From: Saccharofermentans sp.
GTDB lineage: Bacteria; Bacillota_A; Clostridia; Saccharofermentanales; Saccharofermentanaceae
Direction: 5' to 3'
Length of the DNA: 23,323 bases
Assembly: GCA_024695565.1 (NCBI GenBank)
Contig: JAILHX010000001.1
Span: forward strand, 1 to 23,323
The translations under genes and the position numbers were made by a program. The notes under the pieces are model-generated. The model saw only the letters and a list, made by a program, of their open reading frames with translations. It was not told the origin of the DNA and searched no databases. Below are positions 15,662 to 23,015 of the stretch, piece by piece; the first letter of the stretch is position 1, and each line of letters opens with the position of its first letter.

Positions 15662-16612
15662 TTAGATATACTTACGGTCCTTAAGGGCAGCGTTAAGCTT
15701 CTCCTTCATATCGAGTGCTTCATCTCTTGCAGCGATGCCGAACTGCTCAGGTGTGAGATCTTCACGCTTCTTCCAGGCAGTCATGATTGCTCTGGAACTG
15801 TTAACGACTCCGCCCTTACCTTCAGCGGTAAATCCGGCAACAGCTGCATCAGCGCCGGCACCCTGTGCTCCGTATCCGGGTACAAGGATGAATGTGTTAG
15901 GCATAGCCTTACGAAGAGCTACTGCCTGCTCGGGCCATGTGGCACCTACAACGGCACCAACTGATGAGAAGCCTTCTTCGCCAACAGTATCAGCTCCCCA
16001 CTCGGAAACCTTGGAAGCTACTGCTTCATAGACGAACCTGCCGTCCTCAAGCTTAAGATCCTGGAAGTCGCCGGCAGAAGGATTTGATGTTCTAACGAGG
16101 CAGAACAGACCCTTGCCGTCTCTCTTTGCTACTTCGATAAAAGGCTGAACGCCGTCGATACCGAGATAAGCATTAACCGTGCAAGCATCAAATCCGCTCA
16201 TCTCCATTCTGTCGTCTAGGAGGAGATCGGTCTTACCTAATACTGCCTCAGCATAAGCCGTAGCTGTTGAGCCGATATCATTACGCTTGCAGTCTCCGAT
16301 AACTATCATTCCGCGCTTCTGGGCATATCTTACTGTAAGAAGCATAGTCTTAAGTGCATCCACACCGTACATCTCATAGTAAGCGTACTGGAGCTTAACA
16401 GCAGGAACGATGTCGCAGCACTGGTCAATGATCTCCTTGTTGAAGATCCAGATGGCCTTGGCTGTTGCCTTTGTAGGCTCTTCAGGGAAAAGCTGTTCAG
16501 CATATTCCTTGATATATGCGGGAATGTATTCAAGCTTGGGATCAAGACCGATAACTGTAGGGTTATCAAGCTCAGCAATCTTTTTAACGAGACAATCAGC
16601 AAAGTTTCTCAT
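15662..16612 (-). CDS. pyrF: Orotidine-5'-phosphate decarboxylase, long (type 2) form
   Basis: Decarboxylates OMP to UMP, the last step of the pathway. The 316-residue length and sequence fit the longer type 2 family. Visible features are TVIGLDPKLEYIP (19-31), AVKLQYAYYEMYG (71-83), and the catalytic DCKRNDIGSTA segment (107-117, with K109 and D112). Later come the phosphate-binding LVPGYGAQGAG loop and VNSSRAIM near the C-terminus. Its ATG overlaps the last 17 nt of pyrC, and a GGAGG site lies inside the pyrC end. Confidence 0.95.
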   Translation of the reverse strand: MRNFADCLVKKIAELDNPTVIGLDPKLEYIPAYIKEYAEQLFPEEPTKATAKAIWIFNKEIIDQCCDIVPAVKLQYAYYEMYGVDALKTMLLTVRYAQKRGMIVIGDCKRNDIGSTATAYAEAVLGKTDLLLDDRMEMSGFDACTVNAYLGIDGVQPFIEVAKRDGKGLFCLVRTSNPSAGDFQDLKLEDGRFVYEAVASKVSEWGADTVGEEGFSSVGAVVGATWPEQAVALRKAMPNTFILVPGYGAQGAGADAAVAGFTAEGKGGVVNSSRAIMTAWKKREDLTPEQFGIAARDEALDMKEKLNAALKDRKYI

Positions 16613-17855
16613 AAGTTACTTTTCCTCCCATGATAGTCAATACGGTCTCACCGTAGAGCTTCCAGCCGTCGTAAGGTGTGTTTCTTGATTTTGAGAGCAT
16701 CTTCTCCTTATCGAAGACAAACTCGTTATCAAGATCGAAGACAGCCAGATCTGCGTCATCACCGACATTCAAACCGCCCCTTCCGAGCTTTAGGATGTTG
16801 GAAGGTGCGATGCACATCAGATCGATCAGTTTGGCAAGATCGATCTCACCGGTCTTTACCAGATAAGTGTACCCTAAAGCGAAGGCAGTCTCAAACCCTA
16901 ATATGCCGTTCAATGCCACAGAAAATTCGCATACTTTCTCGTCAGCATGATGAGGCGCGTTGTCTGTTGCGATGGCATCGATCGTGCCATCCTTGATTCC
17001 TTCTATAATTGCCTCCAGGTGCTCCTTCGTCCTGAGCGGCGGATGCATCTTGAAGTTTGTATCGTAAGTCTCACACATGTCATCTGTCAGAGTGAAGTAA
17101 TGAGGGCATGTCTCGCATGTAACCTTTACTCCCCTGGATTTAGCATCACGGATCATCCTGACACCGCCCTTTGTGCTGACGTGGCAGATGTGGACCGGGA
17201 TATCAAGATATTCAGAGAGGATGATGTCTCTTGCTATCATGATATCTTCTGCAGCTGTAGGGATTCCCCTGATACCGATAGTTGTTGATACAACGCCTTC
17301 GTTCATTGCGCCTTCAGACAGGCTCTTGTCTTCGCAGTGATTTAATACCGGAAGGTCGAAGTCTGAAGCATACTCGAGGACTTTTCTCATGATGCCGGCA
17401 TTCTTGATAGGATGTCCGTCATCAGATACAGCTACGATCCCTGCTTCCTTCATAAGTCCCATCTCGGAGATGAGCTCGCCGTCGATTCCCTTGGTCGCTG
17501 CACCTATGGGATAAACTCTGCAGTTATCAGCTTCCTTGGCCTTCTTAAGGATTCCGCTTATTACAGCCGCATTGTCGGCAACCGGATTCGTGTTAGGCAT
17601 GGGGCAGATCGATGTGTATCCGCCCTTTGCGGCACTTGCAGTACCTGTAGCGATAGTCTCTTTGTACTCACCGCCTGGTTCTCTTAAGTGGCAGTGCATA
17701 TCAACAAGGCCGGGTGTTACCATGGCACCCTTAAGGTCGATCACTCTGTCAGCCTTATCTTCGGCAAACTCATTTGCAAACTTGCCGTCTTCAATATAGA
17801 TCTTATTGATATTCTCATCGTTATAAACTTTGCAGTTAGTTAATATGATTCTCAC
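16596..17855 (-). CDS. pyrC: Dihydroorotase
   Basis: Zinc amidohydrolase that closes carbamoyl-aspartate to dihydroorotate. The 419-residue product is of the long class 1 type as in Bacillus. Metal-binding DMHCHLREPG (52-61; H54, H56), PMPNTNPV with the usual asparagine, SDDGHPI, a histidine in LNHCEDKSL and another in HICHVS, and the catalytic aspartate in IATDNAPHH. It starts with GTG at 17855 after a strong AAGGAGGA site and overlaps pyrB by 4 nt (GTGA); it overlaps pyrF by 17 nt. The catalytic set appears complete. Confidence 0.96.
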   Translation of the reverse strand: MRIILTNCKVYNDENINKIYIEDGKFANEFAEDKADRVIDLKGAMVTPGLVDMHCHLREPGGEYKETIATGTASAAKGGYTSICPMPNTNPVADNAAVISGILKKAKEADNCRVYPIGAATKGIDGELISEMGLMKEAGIVAVSDDGHPIKNAGIMRKVLEYASDFDLPVLNHCEDKSLSEGAMNEGVVSTTIGIRGIPTAAEDIMIARDIILSEYLDIPVHICHVSTKGGVRMIRDAKSRGVKVTCETCPHYFTLTDDMCETYDTNFKMHPPLRTKEHLEAIIEGIKDGTIDAIATDNAPHHADEKVCEFSVALNGILGFETAFALGYTYLVKTGEIDLAKLIDLMCIAPSNILKLGRGGLNVGDDADLAVFDLDNEFVFDKEKMLSKSRNTPYDGWKLYGETVLTIMGGKVTYEKLC

Positions 17856-18781
17856 AGATTGTTCCTCCTTGCCATAAGCAGGTAGAGAACAGCCATTCTG
17901 ACTGCTACACCGTTAGTTACCTGTTCATTGATTACCGACTGGTCACAGTCGTAGACCGCAGTCGGGAGCTCGACACCGTGGTTGCAGGGGCCGGGGTGCA
18001 TGAGGAATGCATCGGGCTTGGCAAGCGCCAGCATCTCAGGTGTAATAGCGTAGAATTTTGCATATTCAGCAATCGAGGGGAACAGCGACTTCTGCTGCCT
18101 CTCAAGCTGAACTCTGAGGCCCATTACGGCGTCAGCATCCTTGATGCAGTCACCAACGCTGTCTGCGATCCTGACACCCATATTCTCAATACCGATCGGC
18201 ATCATGGTCTTAGGACCGTAAACGCTGACCTTAGCGCCGAGCTTCGACAGACCGATAGCATTGGATCTGACTACGCGGCTGTGGTAGATATCACCGCAGA
18301 TCGCTATGTTCTTGCCCTCGAAAGTATCGAATCTCTCATACATCGTAAGCATATCGAGCAGAGCCTGAGTAGGATGCTCGTTCATTCCGTCACCGGCATT
18401 AACCACTGAAGCCTTGAGGTAAGGCGCGATGAAGTGCGGCGCACCGGACTGATTGTGTCTCATGATGATGATGTCCGTACCCATCATATCGATCGTTCTT
18501 GCGGTATCAAGGAGCGATTCGCCCTTATTTACCGAACTTCCTGAAGTCGAGATGTTGGCAGAAGCCGATCCCATGTACTTCGAAGCGAGTTCGAACGATA
18601 ATCTTGTTCTTGTTGAGTTCTCATAGAAAAGAGTAACTACTGATTTACCCTGAAGGTGTGAAGTCTTCTTGTTGGCTGAAGCTATTACCATCTTCATGGT
18701 CTTGGCCGTATCAAGGATCTCCATGATCTCTTCTGCGGTAAGCTGCTTCATACCGAGGAGATCTTTGCTCTTAAGTCCCAT
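17852..18781 (-). CDS. pyrB: Aspartate carbamoyltransferase, catalytic chain
   Basis: Joins carbamoyl phosphate and aspartate, the committed step of UMP synthesis. The 309-residue protein has the carbamoyl-phosphate loop FYENSTRTRLSFE (52-64, STRTR at 56-60), HPTQALLDMLT, an ICGDIYHSRVVRSN segment and the late MHPGPCNHGVELP block. No pyrI regulatory gene lies here, as usual in Gram-positive bacteria. The ATG overlaps the pyrR stop by 1 nt (TAATG), with GGAGG upstream inside pyrR. Confidence 0.96.
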   Translation of the reverse strand: MGLKSKDLLGMKQLTAEEIMEILDTAKTMKMVIASANKKTSHLQGKSVVTLFYENSTRTRLSFELASKYMGSASANISTSGSSVNKGESLLDTARTIDMMGTDIIIMRHNQSGAPHFIAPYLKASVVNAGDGMNEHPTQALLDMLTMYERFDTFEGKNIAICGDIYHSRVVRSNAIGLSKLGAKVSVYGPKTMMPIGIENMGVRIADSVGDCIKDADAVMGLRVQLERQQKSLFPSIAEYAKFYAITPEMLALAKPDAFLMHPGPCNHGVELPTAVYDCDQSVINEQVTNGVAVRMAVLYLLMARRNNL

Positions 18782-19335
18782 TACTTGTCTTCCTCCTCTT
18801 TAAGCAGTATTACGCGGTCCTGGCCGTCCACTTCCTTTACCTCAACATCGATGTGCTCAGAAAGCGCTGTCGGAACGTTCTTGCCTACATAGTCCGCTCT
18901 GAACGGCAACTGCCTGTGTCCTCTGTCGATAAGGATCGCAAGCTGTATATTTGCAGGCCTTCCCATATCGAAAATGTTCTCTATCGCAGCCCTTGTGGTC
19001 CTGCCTGTATAGAGAACATCGTCAACTAAAATAATCTTCTTATCATTAACGTCGAACGGAATATCCGTGCCGTTTACGACCGGGTGAGCCGAGAGCATCG
19101 AGAGGTCGTCTCTATAGAAAGTGATATCGAGGATGCCCATAGGGACCTTAATACCTTCGATCTCCTCTAAAAGCTTGCGGATACGCATTGCGAGAGGCAC
19201 ACCTCTCTTCTGGATACCGATGATGGCAACATTCTCCAACCCGTCGTTCTTCTCAATAATCTCATGGGAGATTCTGATAAGCGCACGGGAGATCGCTGCT
19301 TCATCCATCAGTTCATGACCGGGAACTAGAACCAT
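18781..19335 (-). CDS. pyrR: PyrR, pyr operon RNA-binding attenuation protein / uracil phosphoribosyltransferase
   Basis: PyrR binds a hairpin in pyr mRNA when UMP is high and lowers expression; it also has uracil phosphoribosyltransferase activity. The 184-residue length is typical. The PRPP loop is [14 protein letters not shown] (101-114), preceded by FYRDDLS (73-79) and [15 protein letters not shown] (35-49); [23 protein letters not shown] sequence follows, ending PTALSEHI. It is the first gene of the operon and lies about 120 nt after the predicted start, behind a leader with a PyrR-binding hairpin. Its GGAAGGAG site is separated from ATG 19335 by seven U residues and is part of the leader's own stem. 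Confidence 0.96.
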   Translation of the reverse strand: MVLVPGHELMDEAAISRALIRISHEIIEKNDGLENVAIIGIQKRGVPLAMRIRKLLEEIEGIKVPMGILDITFYRDDLSMLSAHPVVNGTDIPFDVNDKKIILVDDVLYTGRTTRAAIENIFDMGRPANIQLAILIDRGHRQLPFRADYVGKNVPTALSEHIDVEVKEVDGQDRVILLKEEEDK

Positions 19336-19341
19336 AAAAAA

Positions 19342-19395
19342 ACTCCTTCCGCGTAGAATATGGCTATATAAGCCACCAATCCGGCAGTAAGGAAT
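19342..19395 (-). promoter_or_regulatory. pyrR leader: terminator/ribosome-site-masking hairpin
   Basis: On the minus strand ATTCCTT (19389-19395) pairs with AAGGAGT (19342-19348, one G-U), then CCG with CGG after a 4-nt bulge, with an inner TGGCT/AGCCA hairpin (19361-19375). The 3' arm is the pyrR Shine-Dalgarno, and the U7 run ends at the ATG. It can act as a terminator, as a ribosome-site mask, or both. An alternative stem pairs GAGACCGTAA (19424-19433) with TTACGGATTC (19392-19401), matching 9 of 10 including one G-U; it would use up part of the 5' arm. Confidence 0.65.
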
Positions 19396-19425
19396 CCGTA
19401 AATACAGTAATATTAACAGCCACTT

Positions 19426-19443
19426 ACGGTCTCGCCGGACCGT
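19426..19443 (-). promoter_or_regulatory. PyrR-binding hairpin (anti-antiterminator) in pyr leader RNA
   Basis: Minus-strand ACGGTC-CGGCGA-GACCGT is a perfect 6-bp stem with a hexaloop CGGCGA, matching the CNGNGA loop and UCCNGNGAG core known for Bacillus PyrR targets. It lies about 15-30 nt after the predicted transcription start and about 90 nt before pyrR. Its 3' arm can alternatively pair with sequence downstream, the classic switch layout. Confidence 0.85.
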
Positions 19444-19462
19444 TTAAAGTTTTGCTGATAGA

Positions 19463-19491
19463 ATTCTATTCTTAATGGGCTCTAATTGCAA
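19463..19491 (-). promoter_or_regulatory. Sigma-A-type promoter of the pyr operon
   Basis: Minus-strand TTGCAA (19486-19491) and TAGAAT (19463-19468) are separated by exactly 17 nt: 4 of 6 and 5 of 6 consensus bases. Transcription would begin near 19456, giving a leader of about 120 nt that contains the PyrR hairpin. Confidence 0.75.
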
Positions 19492-19541
19492 TAAGAAGTC
19501 AGCCTCAATTTGAGGCAAAAACCACTGATTGCCCAATGTCT

Positions 19542-19565
19542 AAAAAACATATCATATATGATATG
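19542..19565 (-). terminator. Terminator after first hydrolase gene
   Basis: The perfect 18-bp palindrome CATATCATATATGATATG (19548-19565) is followed on the minus strand by TTTTTT. It lies 14 nt past the hydrolase stop and about 56 nt before the pyr promoter. The stem is AT-rich, so termination may be only moderate. Confidence 0.72.
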
Positions 19566-19579
19566 AAAATCAGCACTTG

Positions 19580-20533
19580 TCAGAGAATGGATATATTCTT
19601 CAAAAAGTTCTCGATATAAGACGTGTATTTATCAAATCCCGCTACATACCGGCTCTTGGCATGACCTGCGCCCTCTACAAGAACGAGCTCTGTATATGCG
19701 CCGTTCTTTGAAGCTGCCTCGCGGAGTTTCTCACTGTGATAAGGCTTAATGAACGTATCCCCTGCCCCGTGAATGAACAGGATCGGGTATTTGTTGTTTT
19801 CGAGCGCATGATAAGCATCAGTCTTGGACATGTTAAGACCGTAAAACACTCTGGCTGCCACCCAAACAGACGGCACAAGGAATTGAAGATGGATCCTGGA
19901 ATAACCGTCTCTAATAACCTGCTTGGCACTGATGAAGCCGCAGTCAGCAACGATAAAGTCTATCTGGGGCTCATACTTGACCCCAATTAACGCAGTTGAA
20001 CTTCCCATAGACTCGCCATGAAGCCCCAAGACCTTGATATCGCTGTATCTCTTGCGGGTATCCTCGATGACAAACATCAGGTCTTCCGCCTCGAGATAAC
20101 CGAGCGAGCACTTATCAGGAGCATTCTCGCCATGGGTCCTGGCATCGTAGATCAGGCACGAGAAGCCAAGTTTTATATATGAATTCAAATATTTAACGGA
20201 GCCATAGCGGTTAGAAGTGTGACCGTGAAGCAGGATCATGTACTTGCCGTTGCCGCGGACAGCTTCATTATCAACGAAAGTCGCATGAAGAACATAGCCG
20301 TCCTTCCCCTTGATCTCATAATCCTTCTTGTCATAGGAATCGTAATCAAGCCAGAGTTCCCTCTTCTTGTTATTCTCGACCTCACGCTCAAGCGTCAGAA
20401 CTCGAGGCTTGATGCTGAGCTTCGCATTGCGCCATGCAAATATGAACAGGAAGATATTCATGAATACGAATACCGCTATGAATAACACTATCAGCGAAGC
20501 GATAACGATCAGAACGATGAGCCAGGTCTGCAT
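19580..20533 (-). CDS. Membrane-anchored alpha/beta hydrolase (serine hydrolase), paralog 1
   Basis: Alpha/beta-hydrolase fold protein of 317 residues, similar in layout to YqkD-like esterase/peptidase families. An N-terminal hydrophobic segment (about 4-33) should anchor it. The oxyanion loop is LLHGHTSN (101-108), then LIYDARTHGEN (127-137). The nucleophile is S175 in GLHGESMGSS, the acid probably D259 in HGAGDTFI, and the base H291 in EGAGHAKS. All three are in place, so it is likely active; the substrate is unknown. GAAGGAG lies 5 nt before ATG 20533. A close paralog (21854-22831) shares GESMGSS, VADCGF and the overall length. Confidence 0.88.
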   Translation of the reverse strand: MQTWLIVLIVIASLIVLFIAVFVFMNIFLFIFAWRNAKLSIKPRVLTLEREVENNKKRELWLDYDSYDKKDYEIKGKDGYVLHATFVDNEAVRGNGKYMILLHGHTSNRYGSVKYLNSYIKLGFSCLIYDARTHGENAPDKCSLGYLEAEDLMFVIEDTRKRYSDIKVLGLHGESMGSSTALIGVKYEPQIDFIVADCGFISAKQVIRDGYSRIHLQFLVPSVWVAARVFYGLNMSKTDAYHALENNKYPILFIHGAGDTFIKPYHSEKLREAASKNGAYTELVLVEGAGHAKSRYVAGFDKYTSYIENFLKNISIL

Positions 20534-20558
20534 AGGATCTCCTTCAGTTTATAGGACA

Positions 20559-20589
20559 ATTATAACCTAAAAGAAATCTGATATTCCAA
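20559..20589 (-). promoter_or_regulatory. Candidate promoter for first hydrolase gene
   Basis: A perfect minus-strand TATAAT (20559-20564) with TTGGAA (20584-20589) at a long 19-nt spacing lies about 26 nt before the start codon, so the transcript leader would be about 20 nt. It is plausible because the hydrolase needs its own promoter. Confidence 0.45.
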
Positions 20590-20652
20590 TTGTTGTTTTT
20601 ACAGTAATTGCAAGCATCATCGGACTACTCGTTGAGTACATAAAACCGGCCG

Positions 20653-21165
20653 TTAATCATGTTTTTTCCCTAATAATCTCATCTTAAAATCGTGTATCTT
20701 CTTCGCATATCTGCTGGTCAGGATCACTCCGAGGATGACAACTCCATAGCCGATTCCCATGCACATTCCGTTGACCAAAGAACTTACCTGCTCTCCCCAT
20801 GCATCAACAAACAGGACGATTAAGGCTAATGTGAGGAAAACAAATAGCGCAATAAACATAATATTGAAACGCTTGAGCATGCGCTCTTTCTCATCGTTAC
20901 TGTATTCTGCTACTTTCATAACAGTTTCTTTCATCTCTTTATCCATAGGTTCACTCTTTTTCTCGCCATTAAGGATCTCCTTGAGATCAACATCATAGAA
21001 CTCGGAAATATCGATCAGGATGTCCAGGTCAGGCATGTTGCTGCCGGTCTCCCATCTGGAGACGGTCCTTCTTGAGACCATCATCTTGTCTGCCAGCTGT
21101 TCCTGAGTGATATTCCTCTCTTTTCTTAAGTCCTTAAGAAATGCCCCTATTTTCTGCTGATCCAT
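20653..21165 (-). CDS. XRE-family HTH regulator with C-terminal membrane helices
   Basis: The N-terminal Cro/C1-type helix-turn-helix (about 6-60) has LRKERNITQEQLADKMMVSR and RRTVSRWETGSNMPDLDIL; such proteins bind operator DNA. A charged linker (about 70-97) leads to two hydrophobic segments (about 99-119 and 132-152) and a basic tail, so the regulator is probably membrane-bound. I start at ATG 21165 (170 residues) because AGGA lies 9 nt before it; a TTG nine codons earlier is less likely. It overlaps the end of the small membrane-protein gene by 32 nt, suggesting coupled translation and a functional link. Similar membrane-tailed XRE proteins are common in Clostridia; the ligand and targets are not known to me. 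Confidence 0.88.
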   Translation of the reverse strand: MDQQKIGAFLKDLRKERNITQEQLADKMMVSRRTVSRWETGSNMPDLDILIDISEFYDVDLKEILNGEKKSEPMDKEMKETVMKVAEYSNDEKERMLKRFNIMFIALFVFLTLALIVLFVDAWGEQVSSLVNGMCMGIGYGVVILGVILTSRYAKKIHDFKMRLLGKKHD

Positions 21166-21349
21166 CTTCTTTTCCTTTCCTTGACTGAACAATGCATCCT
21201 GTAATATTGATCAGTGCCGTCAAACCCATTCCTATAGCAAGATAAGGTGTAGTCTTGTCCGTTACCATCGAGATAATGATCATTGCGATAGCTGCGAGCG
21301 ATACTACGATCCTAACTACTGTCCAAATTACATTCTTTGTGCTCTTCAT
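21134..21349 (-). CDS. Small two-helix membrane protein
   Basis: A 71-residue protein with two hydrophobic segments (about 7-27 and 35-54), a KDKTT-like loop (VTDKTTP) between them, and a charged tail SRKGKEDGSAENRG. I do not recognise a named family. It is likely real: AAGGAG lies 9 nt before ATG 21349, codon use is plausible, and the downstream XRE regulator overlaps its 3' end by 32 nt. As the first gene of a two-gene unit with a membrane-tailed regulator, it may sense or partner that regulator; this is inference. Confidence 0.75.
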   Translation of the reverse strand: MKSTKNVIWTVVRIVVSLAAIAMIIISMVTDKTTPYLAIGMGLTALINITGCIVQSRKGKEDGSAENRGIS

Positions 21350-21375
21350 TTTCTAAATCTCCTTTGGTCATTTCT

Positions 21376-21488
21376 GCCGGCTGCTCCGGCTCTGTTCTTG
21401 ACCTCATGGTAGATTTTGGGCAGCGGGTTTTAAAGGACACAAAACGAGCAAAAGCCCCATTTTGCTTGATGGGACACCCCTTGTCCCA
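21376..21488 (-). ncRNA. Hairpin-rich leader upstream of the small membrane protein/XRE operon
   Basis: Three perfect hairpins lie in tandem before the gene: TGGGACA/TGTCCCA with a 5-nt loop (21470-21488), AGCAAAA/TTTTGCT with a 6-nt loop (21447-21466) and GCCGG/CCGGC with a 5-nt loop (21376-21390). A minus-strand TATAAT at 21526-21531 could start a leader of about 170 nt. No named riboswitch is recognised. The first hairpin is followed by a T-run on the plus strand, so it could instead act on the opposite strand. Confidence 0.35.
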
Positions 21489-21525
21489 TTGTTTTTAACC
21501 TCGCGAAAACTAGAACACTTTAAAG

Positions 21526-21531
21526 ATTATA
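21526..21531 (-). promoter_or_regulatory. Candidate -10 box for the small membrane protein/XRE operon
   Basis: TATATAAT on the minus strand includes a perfect TATAAT. No good -35 is seen at normal spacing. It would be divergent from, and just upstream of, the tRNA promoter's -35. Confidence 0.35.
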
Positions 21532-21538
21532 TAGTAAA

Positions 21539-21567
21539 TTGACAAAGAATTACCGCTTTAATATAAT
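21539..21567 (+). promoter_or_regulatory. Perfect consensus promoter of tRNA-Leu
   Basis: TTGACA (21539-21544) and TATAAT (21562-21567) are both perfect, with the optimal 17-nt spacer. Transcription would start near 21574, about 6 nt before the mature tRNA. Such strong promoters are typical of stable RNA genes. Confidence 0.92.
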
Positions 21568-21579
21568 TACAACGCACAA

Positions 21580-21664
21580 GGGGTTGTGGCGGAATGGCAG
21601 ACGCAGCAGACTCAAAATCTGCCGACCATAAATCGTGTGGGTTCAAGTCCCACCAGCCCCACCA
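21580..21664 (+). tRNA. tRNA-Leu (anticodon CAA)
   Basis: The 85-nt gene folds fully. The acceptor stem is GGGGTTG with CAGCCCC (one U-G pair), the D stem GCG/CGC, and the anticodon stem GCAGA/TCTGC with loop CTCAAAA, anticodon CAA. A long class II variable arm with CGA/TCG pairing is followed by T stem GTGGG/CCCAC with loop TTCAAGT, A73, and an encoded CCA end. The long variable arm and A73 support leucine. It reads UUG codons. Confidence 0.96.
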
Positions 21665-21676
21665 AAAATATTGAAT

Positions 21677-21721
21677 AAAACCTTCTGTAACTAGTAAACT
21701 GTACAGAAGGTTTTGTTTTTT
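21677..21721 (+). terminator. Terminator of the tRNA-Leu gene
   Basis: A perfect 13-bp stem, AAAACCTTCTGTA (21677-21689) with TACAGAAGGTTTT (21702-21714), a 12-nt loop, and GTTTTTT after it. It begins 13 nt past the CCA end. Confidence 0.92.
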
Positions 21722-21809
21722 GCTTATAGACCACTGAAGCACGATACCCGCGACAATTAGATTTTCTATTTTCTATAGCTTATATGCTAAATTTTTTAGG
21801 CGTTGGCGA

Positions 21810-21849
21810 AGTCTATTTTTCATACCATATATGATATGGAAATTAGACT
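21810..21849 (-). repeat. 40-bp imperfect dyad past the second hydrolase stop; contains a near copy of the 19548-19565 palindrome
   Basis: The outer arms AGTCTA/TAGACT enclose the near-palindrome at 21821-21838, which differs from the sequence at 19548-19565 by one base. It begins 4 nt past the hydrolase stop. It probably protects or ends that mRNA, but on the minus strand A residues, not U, follow the inner stem, so termination is uncertain. Confidence 0.5.
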
Positions 21850-21853
21850 TTAC

Positions 21854-22831
21854 TCACGCTGCTTCTTCGAGAGAATCCTCTGCGCTGATGACTCCGGCTT
21901 CGATCAGGAACGACTCAATATGATACCTGTATGCTTCTTCGCCTGCTACAGTCCTTGCCCTTGCATGTGAAGCATCAGGCACGAGCCAGAGCTCTGAATA
22001 AGCGTACTTCTGGGCTTCGGCATACATGTCTTCACTGTTTTCGACATCGATCCAGTCATCAGCAGTTCCGTGAACAAAAAGGATCGGGACACCCTTGTCC
22101 TTGAGAGCGTCTATTCCGCTGACTTGGGCGTCGTCAATTCCGTAGATGAGCTTGAATCCGAGATCAGCGCATGTTCCGAAGGGATAAAGATACATATCGT
22201 TATACATGTCGTGAACCATGAACTTGAGGCTCTCGAAGCCGCAGTCTGCAACGACGAAGTCAACTTTATCAGTGTATTTCAGAGCGTTCAAAGACGTGGA
22301 TGATCCCATTGATTCGCCCTGAAGGCCGAGTATCTCAACGTCTCCATAGCGCTCGAAGGTATCTTCGATAAGGTAGTTTAAGTCCTGAGCTTCGTATCCG
22401 CCCATTGAACAGATGGCCTTGTCATTCTCGCCATGAGCTCTGAGATCGTAGATGATGCAAGTGAAGCCGAGCTCTATGTAGCACTGGCAGAACTTGACTC
22501 CGGCATACATGTTTGACTTGTGGCCGTGGCTGATTATGACGTACTTTCCTGTTCCCACGGTGTCTTCGGTCGAGATTCGGGCGCAGTGAAGCTGATAACC
22601 TTCTAGTCCGCTAACCATATAATCGACTTTGTCATATGAACTGAAGTCGCCCCAGAGACCGTTCGCCGTAAGGTAATCGATCTCGTCCTGATATGAAGTC
22701 CTGGAAGGATGCGTAATGGATGTAGACGTTCCGATGGCAGCGCCCAGGAGATTAAGCACGATAAATACTGCTATTGAGATAAGTATTATCTTAATTACTT
22801 TCTTTTTAGAAGCTTTTTTCTTTGCTGACAT
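21854..22831 (-). CDS. Membrane-anchored alpha/beta hydrolase (serine hydrolase), paralog 2
   Basis: Paralog of the hydrolase at 19580-20533: a 325-residue protein with a lysine-rich start and one membrane helix (about 13-34). The oxyanion loop is ISHGHKSN (100-107), then IIYDLRAHGEN (126-136). The nucleophile is S174 in GLQGESMGSS, the acid D258 in HGTADDW and the base H289 in DASHARAR; the triad is complete. The substrate is unknown; the fold is used by esterases, lipases and peptidases. I start at ATG 22831, behind GGGGTG at 8 nt; a GTG three codons earlier is also open. It has its own promoter-like sequence and stands alone, separated from the XRE pair by the oppositely oriented tRNA. Confidence 0.88.
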   Translation of the reverse strand: MSAKKKASKKKVIKIILISIAVFIVLNLLGAAIGTSTSITHPSRTSYQDEIDYLTANGLWGDFSSYDKVDYMVSGLEGYQLHCARISTEDTVGTGKYVIISHGHKSNMYAGVKFCQCYIELGFTCIIYDLRAHGENDKAICSMGGYEAQDLNYLIEDTFERYGDVEILGLQGESMGSSTSLNALKYTDKVDFVVADCGFESLKFMVHDMYNDMYLYPFGTCADLGFKLIYGIDDAQVSGIDALKDKGVPILFVHGTADDWIDVENSEDMYAEAQKYAYSELWLVPDASHARARTVAGEEAYRYHIESFLIEAGVISAEDSLEEAA

Positions 22832-22861
22832 ATATAACACCCCATATTATTTATCTTGTTC

Positions 22862-22889
22862 ATTATAAAATATGCCGATTTTCATGCAA
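22862..22889 (-). promoter_or_regulatory. Candidate promoter for second hydrolase gene
   Basis: Minus-strand TATAAT (22862-22867) with TTGCAT (22884-22889) at 16-nt spacing. The start would fall about 24 nt before the ATG. Confidence 0.5.
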
Positions 22890-23015
22890 GGCTTAGGGGT
22901 AAAAAGATAAATTGAAAATCATTATGAACAATACTCAAGGAAATTTAACAAGTAGACGCATTTATATCTCAAAACTCCACGAAAAAGCAAAAATATTTCA
23001 ACAAAATTTCATCAG

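Noticed and set aside
21470..21498. Plus-strand terminator TGGGACA/TGTCCCA followed by TTGTTTTT
   Set aside because: It has a terminator shape on the plus strand, but no plus-strand gene lies upstream, so I list it only as part of the leader structure.
21527..21742. 71-codon minus-strand ORF containing WWDLNPHDLWSADFESAAS
   Set aside because: It is the antisense of the tRNA-Leu gene and its terminator; this kind of translated tRNA shadow is a well-known false gene.
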